This document shows positions 17,972 to 30,288 of a DNA stretch of 64,000 nt, in pieces; the stretch's first letter is position 1; every line of letters begins with the position of its first letter. Position numbers and translations under genes: made by a program. This DNA comes from Sinorhizobium sp. BG8 (GTDB taxonomy: Bacteria > Pseudomonadota > Alphaproteobacteria > Rhizobiales > Rhizobiaceae). The stretch lies in the NCBI RefSeq assembly GCF_016864555.1, contig NZ_CP044011.1:480501-544500 (forward strand). Direction: 5' to 3'. Below the pieces are notes generated by a model, which was not told the DNA's origin, searched no databases, and worked only from the letters and a program-made list of their open reading frames with translations.

Positions 17972-18732
17972 GATCTTGCGCCTCCCGCACTCCGGGCCGC
18001 CTGGCGACGGAGCGTTGCGACGCGGCGGCGAAGGATCTCGTTCCTCATTGCAAGCACATGCAGCGTGAAAAAGATCAGTGTGAAGGCGACGGCCATCATG
18101 AGCAGAGGCCACAGGAACTCCGGGTCGATCGTCGGCCCGTCGAGCCGGATCACGCTGGCGGGTTGATGCAGCGTATTCCACCACTCGACCGAAAACTTGA
18201 TGATCGGAATATTCACGAAGCCGACGAGGATGAGAATGGCACTCACCTTGGCGGCGCGCGTCGGGTCGTCCATCGCCCGGTTGAGGGCTATCAGGCCCAG
18301 ATACATCAGGAAAAGGACGAAAACGGAGGTCAGCCTAGCGTCCCACACCCACCAGGTGCCCCACATGGGTTTGCCCCAAAGCGACCCTGTGATGAGTGCA
18401 AGCAGCGTGAAGCTGGCACCGATCGGCGCGGCCGCCTTGGCCGAAACGTCGGCAAGCGGATGCCGCCAGACCAGAGTGCCGAGTGCCGAAACGGCCATGA
18501 CAGTGTAGCACATCATGGAAAGCCAGGCCGCCGGCACATGGACATACATGATCCGCACCGTCTCACCCTGCTGGTAGTCGCCTTCCGTGGTGAATGCGAG
18601 ACAGAGCCCCACCACAAGACACGCGGCACTGAGCGCCGCCATCCACGGCCAGACGGCGGCCGTGATCGCCAGGAACCGCGTCGGGTTGGCAAGATCGCTG
18701 AACTTGCGGATGGCAAGGCTTTTTTCGTTCAT
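17968..18732 (-). CDS. ccmC: Heme ABC exporter permease CcmC
   Basis: A 254-residue membrane protein with six helices and the tryptophan-rich haem-handling motif WGTWWVWDARLTS on a periplasmic loop. Flanking histidines expected to bind haem are in MYVHVPAAW and WWNTLHQPASV. It loads haem onto the chaperone CcmE. Family length is normal. It is preceded by ccmB and followed by ccmD with overlapping start and stop codons. Confidence 0.95.
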   Translation of the reverse strand: MNEKSLAIRKFSDLANPTRFLAITAAVWPWMAALSAACLVVGLCLAFTTEGDYQQGETVRIMYVHVPAAWLSMMCYTVMAVSALGTLVWRHPLADVSAKAAAPIGASFTLLALITGSLWGKPMWGTWWVWDARLTSVFVLFLMYLGLIALNRAMDDPTRAAKVSAILILVGFVNIPIIKFSVEWWNTLHQPASVIRLDGPTIDPEFLWPLLMMAVAFTLIFFTLHVLAMRNEILRRRVATLRRQAARSAGGARS

Positions 18733-18792
18733 GCTTGCTCTTTAGCGTTTCACGGGCCCCGCTGCAATTGACTCCTGTCAATCGCCATTACA

Positions 18793-19451
18793 TCAATCGC
18801 TGGAGGCGCGCAGTGCAGCCGCGGCCGCCACCGGCCCTACGACTGCAAAGAAGAGGGTGATGGCTATCAGAATGAGAAAAGGGGGCATAAACGGAGCTGG
18901 TTCCTGCACCGCGGCATAGACGGAACTGACCCCGAAGATCAGCACCGGGATCGCAAGGGGCAGTACGATGACCGACACCAGAAGCCCGCCCCTCGGCAAG
19001 GCGACCGCCACGGCCGCCCCGGCCGCCCCGATGAAGGTGATGGCAGGTGTCCCGACGAGAAGCGTGAGCACCGTCGCTCCGATCGATACCTCGTCCATGT
19101 TCATGAAGAGGCCAAGAAGGGGAGAGGCGACCACCAGCGGCAGACCGGTTGCGATCCAGTGGGCCATGCACTTCACGAGCACGGTTGCGACTAGCGGCGT
19201 CTCGTGCATCAGCATCAGATCGAGCGAACCATCTTCCCGTTCCGCCTGGAAAAGCCTGTCCAGCCCCAGGAGGGAGGAAAGGAGCGCGCCGATCCAGAGG
19301 ATGGCGGGCCCGATGCGCGCCAAGAGATTGAGATCGGGCCGACACCGAAGGGAATGACCGCAACCACAGTCATGAAGAACAGCACGCCGATCATTGCCCC
19401 GCCGCCGGCACGAACGGAAAGCTTGAGATCACGCAGGAGCAGAGCCGTCAT
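18793..19451 (-). CDS. ccmB: Heme exporter permease CcmB (one-base frameshift in this sequence)
   Basis: The membrane subunit of the CcmAB transporter, whose ATPase energy drives haem release from CcmC onto CcmE. The N-terminus MTALLLRDLKLSVRAGGG is read from ATG 19451, and the remainder (ARIGPAILWIGALLSSLLGL onward, six helices) lies in another frame. One C is missing on the plus strand beside position 19335, where GVGPDLNLLARIGP is expected; restoring it gives a normal 219-residue protein. The lesion is probably a sequencing error, since the rest of the ccm operon is intact. Confidence 0.87.
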
Positions 19452-19539
19452 ACGGGCATTTCCGGAAAGAGAAACAGGACAGGGACGCGCGCGGGCAGAG
19501 TGCCCGGAACTGCGCCAAGAATTCGCAGCTTCAGGTGTT

Positions 19540-20187
19540 TCACGCCCAGGCCTCCGCCAGAACGCCGGCAAAGCCGCTTAGTCGAAGCTCGCTCACGCCC
19601 TCGAGCTGCAGTGGCTGATGCGTGGCCGCGAGCACAATGCCGCCTCTCGCCTGGTGGGCGGTGACGAGGCCTGCGAACATCTCCTCCGCGGCGGCGTCAA
19701 GCGCCGCTGTCGGTTCGTCGAGAATCCACACCGGCCGCCATGCGACGAGCAGTTTTGCCATCGCCATGCGCCGCTGCTGGCCCGCCGAAAGATAGCCGAA
19801 GGGCAGGTGCGTAATGTCGCCGAGTCCAACGGCCTCGCTCGCTTCGAAAATGTCAATTCCGACGCCGTCAGGTGAATTACCTAGAAACGCCTTCCAGAAG
19901 CGGAGGTTCTCTTCGACCGTCAGCTCGCGCTTCATGGCATTGCGATGTCCCAGATAGTGGCAGGCTTCGCCGACCCGTTCCACCGGGTGCGGTGCAGCAT
20001 CGAGGCGCACGGTACCGCAATGCGGCAGCAGGAGGCCGGCCACGACCCGCAGCAAGGTCGACTTCCCGGCACCATTCGGCCCCTTGATCACCAGCGCCCT
20101 GCCCGCTTCCACCTGAAATGAAATATCGTGGAAAATCAGGTCTTCGCCCCGCTTAGCACTCAGGCCTTCCACTACGAGGCGCATCAC
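19540..20187 (-). CDS. ccmA: Heme ABC exporter ATP-binding protein CcmA
   Basis: A 215-residue ABC ATPase. Walker A GPNGAGKS (36-43), signature LSAGQQRR, Walker B VWILDEPTAALD and the switch His in ATHQPLQL are all present. LGHRNAMKRELTVEENLRFW is typical of CcmA. It is the first gene of the minus-strand ccm operon; ccmB starts 88 bases downstream. It diverges from acnA across a 264-base region. Confidence 0.95.
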   Translation of the reverse strand: MMRLVVEGLSAKRGEDLIFHDISFQVEAGRALVIKGPNGAGKSTLLRVVAGLLLPHCGTVRLDAAPHPVERVGEACHYLGHRNAMKRELTVEENLRFWKAFLGNSPDGVGIDIFEASEAVGLGDITHLPFGYLSAGQQRRMAMAKLLVAWRPVWILDEPTAALDAAAEEMFAGLVTAHQARGGIVLAATHQPLQLEGVSELRLSGFAGVLAEAWA

Positions 20188-20264
20188 TTTTCACTTTCCC
20201 TTTACGACATCGGCCGCAATGCAAAAAAATGTCCCGATCTGGCGACCGGCGCTCTGGATCGTTT

Positions 20265-20281
20265 CTTAGAAATTATCTATA
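20265..20281 (+). promoter_or_regulatory. Candidate iron-response (ICE-like) box upstream of acnA
   Basis: CTTAGAA-ATT-ATCTATA resembles the rhizobial iron control element bound by Irr (TTTAGAA-N3-TTCTAAA), matching about 11 of 14 fixed positions. It lies 170 bases before acnA, an iron-sulfur enzyme that is an Irr target in some Rhizobiales. It also lies upstream of ccmA, a haem-pathway gene. Confidence 0.35.
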
Positions 20282-20451
20282 ACGCCCGCAACACGCCAGC
20301 GGTCGGCGTGATTTTCATCCAAGCGCCGAACCCGGAATAAATTCCGCGTACGGACAGCGGAAATGGCCGCACCCGCATCCCATTAGGCGCTTTAACAGCG
20401 CAGGGACGTTCGTACGTCAGCTTTTGGCGATCAGACGGAACGGGGTATCCA

Positions 20452-23145
<2,694 letters not shown>

Positions 23146-23169
23146 CGAAAGCCGTAGAAACGAGACCGA

Positions 23170-23199
23170 ATGCCGGGGTTCATCGACCCCGGCATTCTT
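23170..23199 (+). terminator. Terminator of acnA
   Basis: ATGCCGGGGT (23170-23179) pairs with ACCCCGGCAT (23186-23195) around a six-base loop, followed by TCTTGCATTT. A strong 10-bp stem, but the T tract is poor. Confidence 0.65.
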
Positions 23200-23320
23200 G
23201 CATTTGGATGGCTTCGTTCTTTAGTATGACTTTCACTCCATCGTGACTTCCTGTTGATGGTGCTTGCGCGTATGACCATGCGCAAGTCGGGTTGCTGGCC
23301 AGTGTCCACCGGAACGGATC

Positions 23321-24115
23321 ATGACGAGAGCAGGTAGATTTCAACTTATGGCGGTATTTCTGGCAATGGGCACCACTGCAGCCCTTGCCGAGGACGGAGC
23401 CATAAAGGGCGTCGTCGAGCTCTTTACCAGCCAGGGATGTTCCTCCTGTCCTCCCGCCGACAAGGCGCTGGGAGAACTCGCAAAACAGGGAGACGTGGTC
23501 GCCCTCGCCTATCATGTGGATTACTGGAACTATCTCGGATGGCCAGACACGCTGGCCTCCCGGGACAACACCGATCGCCAGTATGCCTATGCGAGGATGT
23601 TCGGCAGAAGCGGCGTCTATACGCCCCAGGTCGTCCTGAACGGACGCGAGCACATGAACGGATCCAACCTGGATGCGATCCGGCGGCGAATCGGTGAGCT
23701 GCAAACGGAGAGCAAGGGTCTTTCCGTGCCGGTCAAGGCGGAGATCAACGGGGATGAGATCCGTATCCGGGTTGGCGCTGGAAAGGGCAAGGCAAACATC
23801 GTCGTCGCCTACTTCGATCGCCAGCGCGCGGTGAAAATTGAAACCGGCGAGAACAAGGGGCGCACCGTTCAATACTGGAACGCCGTGACGGACCTGCAGA
23901 CCATCGGCATGTGGGAAGGAAGCGAAGCAAACCTGATCTTGCCTGCGGCGATGCTCGCCAAGGCCCAGAACAGCGGTTGCGCCATCCTTCTGCAGAGAAT
24001 GCGTTCGGCCGATACGCCCGGCGCCATCCTGGGCGCCGCAGTCCTTACCGCCGACGGCACGCGCCCCGGCCTGTCGCCTGCTGTCGACGGCGCGCTCGAC
24101 AGCGCAGGCCGATAG
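23321..24115 (+). CDS. DUF1223 secreted thioredoxin-like protein
   Basis: A 264-residue protein with an N-terminal signal peptide (about 1-23, ending ALA). The DUF1223 domain begins VVELFTSQGCSSCPPAD with a CSSC motif at C40-C43, followed by LAYHVDYWNYLGWPD and a YTPQVVLNGREHMNGS segment. The family has a thioredoxin-like fold and is widespread in alphaproteobacteria downstream of aconitase. A periplasmic redox role is suggested by the CxxC motif but has not been demonstrated. It follows acnA by 175 bases on the same strand, after the hairpin, so it probably has its own promoter. Confidence 0.88.
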   Translation: MTRAGRFQLMAVFLAMGTTAALAEDGAIKGVVELFTSQGCSSCPPADKALGELAKQGDVVALAYHVDYWNYLGWPDTLASRDNTDRQYAYARMFGRSGVYTPQVVLNGREHMNGSNLDAIRRRIGELQTESKGLSVPVKAEINGDEIRIRVGAGKGKANIVVAYFDRQRAVKIETGENKGRTVQYWNAVTDLQTIGMWEGSEANLILPAAMLAKAQNSGCAILLQRMRSADTPGAILGAAVLTADGTRPGLSPAVDGALDSAGR

Positions 24116-24524
24116 CCGGAATCGATATCCGGCGACCAGGGATGAAAGGGCGTTCGGCAGGAGAGATGGAGAGCGGGACCGCGGATCGATGATCCGTTGA
24201 AAGGGGCGGTCCGGCCCGGTCGCTTCGAGGGGCTGGGGCTTAGGGTTCGAAGGCGACCGACCCGGACCTTGACGAAGCTTCCGGCAACGGAATACAGGCA
24301 TAAGCTTCGACGCGTGCTCTCGCGCCGAACCGATTTACCGCACATGCAAAGCGAACCGGCTGCGAGAGCAACGCGCGAACTTTCTCTTCTAATTTAGGCG
24401 CCGTTTGGGCTGAATTGCGGCAACAAGCAATTTTGAATGCAGGTCGCGAGCCGGATCGACTTGCTTTTCAATTCTTGTCAGGCAAACTGTCATCTGTCCG
24501 TCATAGTCGAGACGCGGAGATTCG
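24116..24524. other. Intergenic region before the DUF2794 gene
   Basis: About 410 bases without a gene. A nested inverted repeat lies at 24176-24212: GGACCGC pairs with GCGGTCC, with GGATC-GAT-GATCC inside. It has no T tract, so it is not a standard terminator and might be part of a small RNA. The last 100 bases are AT-richer and probably hold the promoter of the DUF2794 gene. Confidence 0.4.
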
Positions 24525-24920
24525 ATGACTGATCAGCCGGATTCGCCTCGAAACCAGGCCGGATCACAGGGATCCGGGGTTGTCGTGGACCTGCGGGAGT
24601 ACCGCAGCAGCAAGGATCCACTCCCCATCACCTTCCATCGCCGAGAACTCGATGCCATCCTCTGGGTCTACGGACGGATGGTCGGGGAAGGTGAGTGGCG
24701 CGACTATGCGATAGACCACACGAAGGAAAAGGCCGTCTTCTCGGTATTCAAGCGCTCGGGCGAAATGCCCCTCTACAGGATCGAAAAGAACCCAAAGCTT
24801 GCGGCCAGGCAAGGCGCTTTCAGCGTAGTGAACACCCATGGCACGATCCTGAAGCGCGGCCACGACCTGCTGCAGGTTCTCAAGATCTTCGACAAGTCGC
24901 TCAAGCTCATCGAGACCTGA
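24525..24920 (+). CDS. DUF2794 family protein
   Basis: A 131-residue cytoplasmic protein. The core ITFHRRELDAILWVYGRMV and GEWRDYAIDHTKEKAVFSVF followed by YRIEKNPKL is characteristic of DUF2794, a family restricted to alphaproteobacteria. No enzymatic motif or membrane segment is seen, and no function is known. The protein converges with the downstream GNAT gene, so it is probably monocistronic. Confidence 0.85.
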   Translation: MTDQPDSPRNQAGSQGSGVVVDLREYRSSKDPLPITFHRRELDAILWVYGRMVGEGEWRDYAIDHTKEKAVFSVFKRSGEMPLYRIEKNPKLAARQGAFSVVNTHGTILKRGHDLLQVLKIFDKSLKLIET

Positions 24921-24936
24921 CCATCCGGGGGATCCG

Positions 24937-25497
24937 TCAGTCCGCGGCCCTGTTCGTCGCCGGATGCGCATCGAGCGTCGGATCGCTTTCCGCACCCTCT
25001 CCCAGCGATTTCTGCATGATCACCGTATCGAGCCAGCGACCATGTTTGAACCCGGTCGCCTTCATGAGACCGCCGTGCTCGAATCCGGCTGAGCGATGCA
25101 CAGCGATCGACGCCGGATGAGCACCGCCTATGACGGCCACCATTTGGCGAAAACCGAGATCGGTGGAACGCCGGATAAGATCCGCAAGCAATGCCTTGCC
25201 GACTCCCTTTCCACGGGCATCGGGAGCCAGGTAGATCGAGTCCTCGACAAGCCAGCGATAGGCCGGGCGGGTGCGGAAAGCCGAAGCATAGGCATAGCCG
25301 AGAATTAGACCGGTCTGCTCCACCGCGACAATGTAAGGGTATCCCTGTTCCGTGATCGAGGCATAGCGGGTGCGCATTTCCTCGAAAGAAGGCGGATCGA
25401 TCTCATAGCTCGCGACGCCATTCAGCACCGACTCTCGATAGATCTCGGTGAAGGCTGCAATATCGCCTGAATCGGCTGCGCGGATGATGTAATTCAT
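24937..25497 (-). CDS. GNAT acetyltransferase, phosphinothricin-acetyltransferase-like
   Basis: A 186-residue GNAT. Residues 3-30 (YIIRAADSGDIAAFTEIY and beyond) and YEIDPPSFEEM resemble the Pat/Bar/YncA group, which acetylates L-phosphinothricin, methionine sulfoximine and related compounds. Motif A is RGKGVGKA (95-102) after VEDSIYLAPDA. The ATG at 25497 is chosen; a start 13 codons earlier lacks homology. The real physiological substrate is not known. Tail residues after about 165 are variable. Confidence 0.83.
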   Translation of the reverse strand: MNYIIRAADSGDIAAFTEIYRESVLNGVASYEIDPPSFEEMRTRYASITEQGYPYIVAVEQTGLILGYAYASAFRTRPAYRWLVEDSIYLAPDARGKGVGKALLADLIRRSTDLGFRQMVAVIGGAHPASIAVHRSAGFEHGGLMKATGFKHGRWLDTVIMQKSLGEGAESDPTLDAHPATNRAAD

Positions 25498-25632
25498 GGA
25501 TGCGCTCAAATGCTTGAAACGCGATGTCCATGTCACATCCTGTCCGCCGGATCAAGCAAGCCCGCCCCGGAGGCAGGAGGTGTATCGCGACTGCACAGCC
25601 CCTGCGGCCGTGCTCACGCGTCAGATCGACGT

Positions 25633-25660
25633 CGAGCCTCGGAACTCAATCCGAGGCTCG
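25633..25660 (-). terminator. Hairpin downstream of pyc
   Basis: CGAGCCTCGGA (25633-25643) and TCCGAGGCTCG (25650-25660) form an 11-bp perfect stem with a six-base loop, 10 bases after the pyc stop. No T tract follows, so it could be an RNA-stability or Rho-associated end rather than a full intrinsic terminator. Confidence 0.5.
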
Positions 25661-25670
25661 TGAGCCGGCA

Positions 25671-28600
25671 CTATGCGCCGTAGACGACGAGAAGATCCTT
25701 CGCGTCGATCTGATCTCCCGCCTTGACGAGTACCTCGACGATCGTTCCGTCCTTCTCGGCGTGAAGAGCCGTCTCCATCTTCATCGCTTCAATGGAGAGC
25801 AGGATGTCGCCCGCCTTCACGGCCTGGCCGGCGGAAATCGCAACCGTGGAGACGACCCCCGGCATTGGCGCACCAAGATGCAAGGCGTTGCCGGGCTCGG
25901 CCTTCCGCCGCACTCCGTTCGCTGCGCCCCGGTTCCGATCGGGGACCTTGATCGGTCGAGGCTGTCCATTGAGTTCGAAGAACACCTTGACCATGCCCTT
26001 CTCGTCGACTTCGCCCTGCGCCTGGTTGAGCACGACGAGCGTCTTGCCCTTCTCGATATCCGCAAAGAGCTCGGCGCCGGCCGTAAGCCCGTAGAAATAG
26101 GCGGGCGTCGGCAGGACGCTCACGGGGCCGTAGGTTTCCGCTGCAAGCGCATAGTCCGTGAAGACCTTCGGATACATGAGATAGGACGCGAACTCGAAAT
26201 CGTCGACCTTTCGTTCCAGCTTGTCTTCGATCGCTTTGCGCTCGGCTCCAAGATCCGCATCGGGCAGCAGCGATCCCGGCCGCTCGACATAGTTTTTCTC
26301 GCCCTTCAGCGCCTTCTTCTGGAGTGCCTCCGGCCAGCCTCCCGGCGGCTGACCGAGATCACCCTTCAGCATCGACACGACCGATTCCGGGAAGGCGATA
26401 TCCTTGGCGGGGTTCTCGACGTCGGCGACCGAAAGGTCCTGGCTGACCATCATCAGCGCCATGTCGCCGACGACCTTCGAGGACGGCGTTACCTTGACGA
26501 TGTCGCCGAACATCTGGTTCGCGTCGGCATAGGCCTGGGCCACTTCATGCCAGCGCGTCTCAAGGCCGAGCGAGCGGGCCTGCTCCTTGAGGTTGGTGAA
26601 CTGGCCACCCGGCATCTCGTGCAGGTAGACCTCGGAAGCCGGTCCCTTGAGATCGCTTTCGAATGCCGCGTACTGGTGGCGGACAGCCTCCCAGTAGAAC
26701 GATATGCGCCGGATCCACTCGGGATCGAGGCCCGGGTCACGCTCGGAGCCACGCAACGCCTCGACGATCGAGCCGAGACAGGGCTGCGACGTATTTCCGG
26801 AAAGCGCGTCCATCGCGGCATCGACGATGTCGACGCCGGATTCGACCGCCGCAAGCACGGTTGCCGCCGCAATCCCCGAAGTATCATGGGTATGGAAGTG
26901 AATAGGCAGGTCGGTCGCCTCGCGCAGTGCCTTGAACAGCACCCGGGCCGCGGCCGGCTTCAGGAGACCCGCCATGTCCTTGACGGCGATGATGTGCGCG
27001 CCGGCCTTCTCCAGTTCCGCCGCAAGCGCCGTGTAGTACTTCAGGTCGTACTTCGGTCGCGCCGAACTCATGATGTCGCCGGTGTAGCAGATGGCGGCTT
27101 CGCAGATCTTGTTCTCTTCCGCCACCGCATCCATCGACACGCGCATGTTCTCGACCCAGTTCAGGCAGTCGAAGACACGGAAGACATCGATGCCCCCCTT
27201 TGCAGCCTGGCGGACGAAGTATTTGACCACATTGTCCGGGTAGTTCTTGTAGCCGACGCCGTTTGCGCCACGCAGAAGCATCTGCAGGAGCAGGTTCGGC
27301 GCCCCCTCCCGGACCATGGCAAGGCGCTCCCACGGATCTTCCGTCAGAAACCGCATCGACACGTCGAACGTCGCACCACCCCAGCATTCGAGCGAGAACA
27401 GGCTCGGCAAAGCCCGCGCATAGGTATCGGCGATGCGGGCGATGTCGTAGGTCCGCATGCGCGTCGCCAGTAGCGACTGGTGACCGTCGCGCATCGTCGT
27501 GTCGGTCATCAGGACGCGGTGCTGACCGCGAACCCATTCGGCGAACTTCTGCGGACCCAGCTCGTCAAGAAGCTGCTTCGTTCCGGGCTGGACCGGCTGA
27601 TCCGCGAAGGGCACGACGGGCTTTGCGATGTCTTCCGAGGGACGGGGGCGTCCCTTGGCTTCCGGGTGACCGTTGACCGTGACGTCGGCGAGGTATGTGA
27701 GCAGCTTCGTCGCACGATCCTGGCGGCGCACCTGCTGGAACAGCTCCGGCGTGGTATCGATAAAGCGTGTGGTGTAGCTGTTGTCCTGGAACTTCGGATG
27801 CCCGATGATCGCCTCGAGGAAGGTGAGGTTGGTCGCCACGCCTCGGATACGAAATTCGCGAAGCGCCCGATGCATGCGGCGGATCGCCTCTTCGGCAGTC
27901 GGCGCCCAGGCGGTAACTTTCTCCAAGAGCGGATCGTAGTAGCGCGTGATGACGGCGCCGGAATAGGCCGTGCCGCCATCGAGCCGGATACCGAAACCGG
28001 TCGCGCCGCGATAGGCGGTGATGCGGCCATAGTCGGGAATGAAGTTCTGTTCCGGGTCCTCGGTGGTGATACGGCACTGCAGGGCGTGGCCGTTCAGCCG
28101 GATTTCCTCCTGCGGCGGCACGCCCGATTCCGCCGTGCCGATGGCATAGCCGTCGAGAATGTGGATCTGCGCCTTGACGATATCGATTCCGGTGACCTGT
28201 TCGGTGACCGTGTGCTCCACCTGGATGCGCGGATTGACCTCGATGAAGTAGAATTTGCCGGTATCGGCATCCATCAGATATTCGACGGTGCCCGCACCGA
28301 TGTAGTTCGTCGCCTCGGCGATCCGCAGCGAATAATCCGCGAGCTCCCGCCGCTGGGCATCGGTAAGATAGGGTGCGGGTGCACGCTCCACGACTTTCTG
28401 GTTGCGGCGCTGGATCGAGCAATCGCGCTCGAACAGATGGACGGCATTGCCGTGCGTGTCCCCGAGAATCTGGCTTTCGACGTGGCGCGCGCGCTCGACG
28501 AGCTTTTCAAGATAGACTTCGTCCTTGCCGAAGGCGGCCTTGGCCTCTCGCTTGGCCTCGGTCACCTCGCGTGCCAGATCCTTTGGATCGCGGATCGCGC

Positions 28601-29128
28601 GCATGCCGCGGCCACCCCGCCCCACGAGGCCTTGAGCATCACCGGATAGCCGATCTGCTCGGCCATCTTCGCCACTTCAGCCATGTCGTCCGGCAGGGGA
28701 TCCGTCGCCGGCACGACCGGAACGCCGATGGAGATGGCAAGATTGCGCGCGGCGACCTTGTTGCCGAGCTGGCGCATTGTATCCGGCTTGGGGCCGATGA
28801 AGGTTATTCCGGCTTCCGCGCACGCATCGGCAAACTCCGGGCTCTCGGACAGGAGGCCATAGCCGGGGTGAATTGCATCCGCACCCGAAAGCTTGGCGAC
28901 GCGGATCACTTCCTCGATCGACAGGTAGCTCTCGATTGGACCAAGGTCACGCGCAAGATGCGGTCCGCGCCCGACCTGATAGCTCTCGTCCGCCTTGAAG
29001 CGGTGAAGTGCGAGTTTGTCTTCCTCAGCCCATATCGCGACCGTTTTGAGCCCCAGTTCGTTTGCCGCGCGAAAAACGCGGATCGCAATCTCGGACCGGT
29101 TGGCAACTAGGATCTTGGATATAGGCAA
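25671..29128 (-). CDS. pyc: Pyruvate carboxylase (one-base frameshift in this sequence)
   Basis: The anaplerotic enzyme that makes oxaloacetate from pyruvate and bicarbonate. After repair it is 1152 residues: biotin carboxylase domain (start MPISKILVANRSEIAIRVFR), carboxyltransferase domain (TDTTMRDGHQSLLATRMRTY, FHTHDTSG) and C-terminal biotin carrier with the biotinylated Lys in EAMKMET. The reading frame breaks near residue 170, in the glycine-rich ATP loop of KASWGGGGRGM: the plus-strand CCCC at 28615-28618 should be CCCCC. The two halves are otherwise intact, so sequencing error is likely. Upstream is the LuxR-type gene on the same strand. Confidence 0.92.
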
Positions 29129-29239
29129 GTCGAACTCCTCATGACTTGAACGCGGCTATGCTGCACGTGCGAAAGAAATCATCAATGCCTCATAAAGAAA
29201 AGCGCAAATTCCGGCAAAGCGGCCGAAAAATTCCCGCCG

Positions 29240-29980
29240 TCAGGAAACAAGGCCGAGACGGAACGACAATGCGACCGTGTGGTGCCGGTTCTTGGCTTTC
29301 AGCTTTTCCTGTATCCCGTTCATATACCAATCGACGGTGTGCGTGGAAATACTGAGAACCCGTGCGATCTCGTTGGAGGTCATGCCGTCGGCAAGATAGG
29401 TGAGCGCTTCCATTTCCCGCCGCGTCAGCTGAATGTCGAAGTCTGCCGCGAATTGCTCGTAGGTTTCGGGGCTCGACGCGGAAAGCAGCTTCCAGAACAG
29501 GCGCTTCGCGATGCTGTCGAACATGCCCATCTCCGCGGGGTGCAGGTCGACAGGCTTGCCTCCGAGCGTCAGGTTGCCTAGGAGCCCCCGTCGTCCGTGG
29601 ACGGGGAAGATGTATCCGTCCTCGAGCCCGTGGCTGCGTGCATCGACCATCATCCGCTCCATGCGCGAGCGCATTGGACCGGACCGGTAGGGTGCAATGG
29701 TATCGCGCCAGCGAAAGCCCATGCGGGCATGTCCGAGGTAGCGGATCGTTGGATCGGTCAGAATGTACTTCTTCTGGATATAGATTTCCGGCCAATGCTT
29801 TGGCCAGCGTCCGGCAAGAACGAGGCTCATCGGGTTTTCGTTGGGCTTTGGCTGGCGAACGATGCCGTAATAGTCGAAGCCGTAGATGGCCAGAAGGCGT
29901 TCAAACTCGGCCACGGCCTCATCGCGATTGCAAACTTCGTCGAGGAGGGCCAGGTATTGTACGAGAACATTGATCTTCAT
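29240..29980 (-). CDS. LuxR-family regulator with autoinducer-binding domain
   Basis: A 246-residue regulator: N-terminal autoinducer domain (about 15-165) and C-terminal GerE-type helix-turn-helix (LTRREMEALTYLADGMTSNE, about 186 onward). The residues that bind acyl-homoserine lactone in TraR align: W63, Y67, D76, P77, W91 and G118. It is therefore predicted to sense a signal rather than be a degenerate relative. No luxI synthase occurs in the window, so here it is a solo. It diverges from ndvA, which is a possible target. A hairpin lies directly upstream of its start. Confidence 0.88.
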   Translation of the reverse strand: MKINVLVQYLALLDEVCNRDEAVAEFERLLAIYGFDYYGIVRQPKPNENPMSLVLAGRWPKHWPEIYIQKKYILTDPTIRYLGHARMGFRWRDTIAPYRSGPMRSRMERMMVDARSHGLEDGYIFPVHGRRGLLGNLTLGGKPVDLHPAEMGMFDSIAKRLFWKLLSASSPETYEQFAADFDIQLTRREMEALTYLADGMTSNEIARVLSISTHTVDWYMNGIQEKLKAKNRHHTVALSFRLGLVS

Positions 29981-29987
29981 ATCTCAC

Positions 29988-30004
29988 AGGCCGGAAACCG
30001 GCCT
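29988..30004 (-). promoter_or_regulatory. Hairpin at the luxR-type ribosome-binding site
   Basis: On the minus strand AGGCCGG-TTT-CCGGCCT ends seven bases before the ATG at 29980 and contains the AGG of a GGGGAGG purine run. Folding would hide that purine run and leave only the weaker GTGAGAT as ribosome-binding site. It may limit translation of the regulator. Confidence 0.45.
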
Positions 30005-30288
30005 CCCCTTTGAATACGGCTAAAGTCAAAAAGCGCGAACTAAAAATGGATGCCGCCGCCAACCCCGGCAGCTTTTCGCAATTGCCTGATTCTTTGCCCC
30101 GAAATCAATACGTCCCCACGCTGTTCAGCTTTGGTTCATGCCGGTTCAAGCATGATTTCGGCACCGATGGGAATTTTGCTTGCGGCGGACGGTCTTCGGT
30201 ACTTCCGAAAGCCCCTGCCAAGAGAATGCTTGCCATCGGTTTCGTTCGCTGCGGCGCACAACTCAAACCCAATGCAAGGGGTTAAAAA
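30005..30288. other. Divergent promoter region, luxR-type gene and ndvA
   Basis: About 280 bases between the two divergent genes. The ndvA end has AAGGGG as ribosome-binding site before the GTG. I found no clear 18-bp lux-box palindrome and no gene. Confidence 0.4.

Noticed and set aside
25524-27473. A 649-codon frame antisense to pyc
   Set aside because: Same reason: no domain, full overlap with a recognised enzyme.
29981-30288. A lux box for the LuxR-type regulator
   Set aside because: No 18-20 bp dyad matching known lux or tra boxes could be found by eye.
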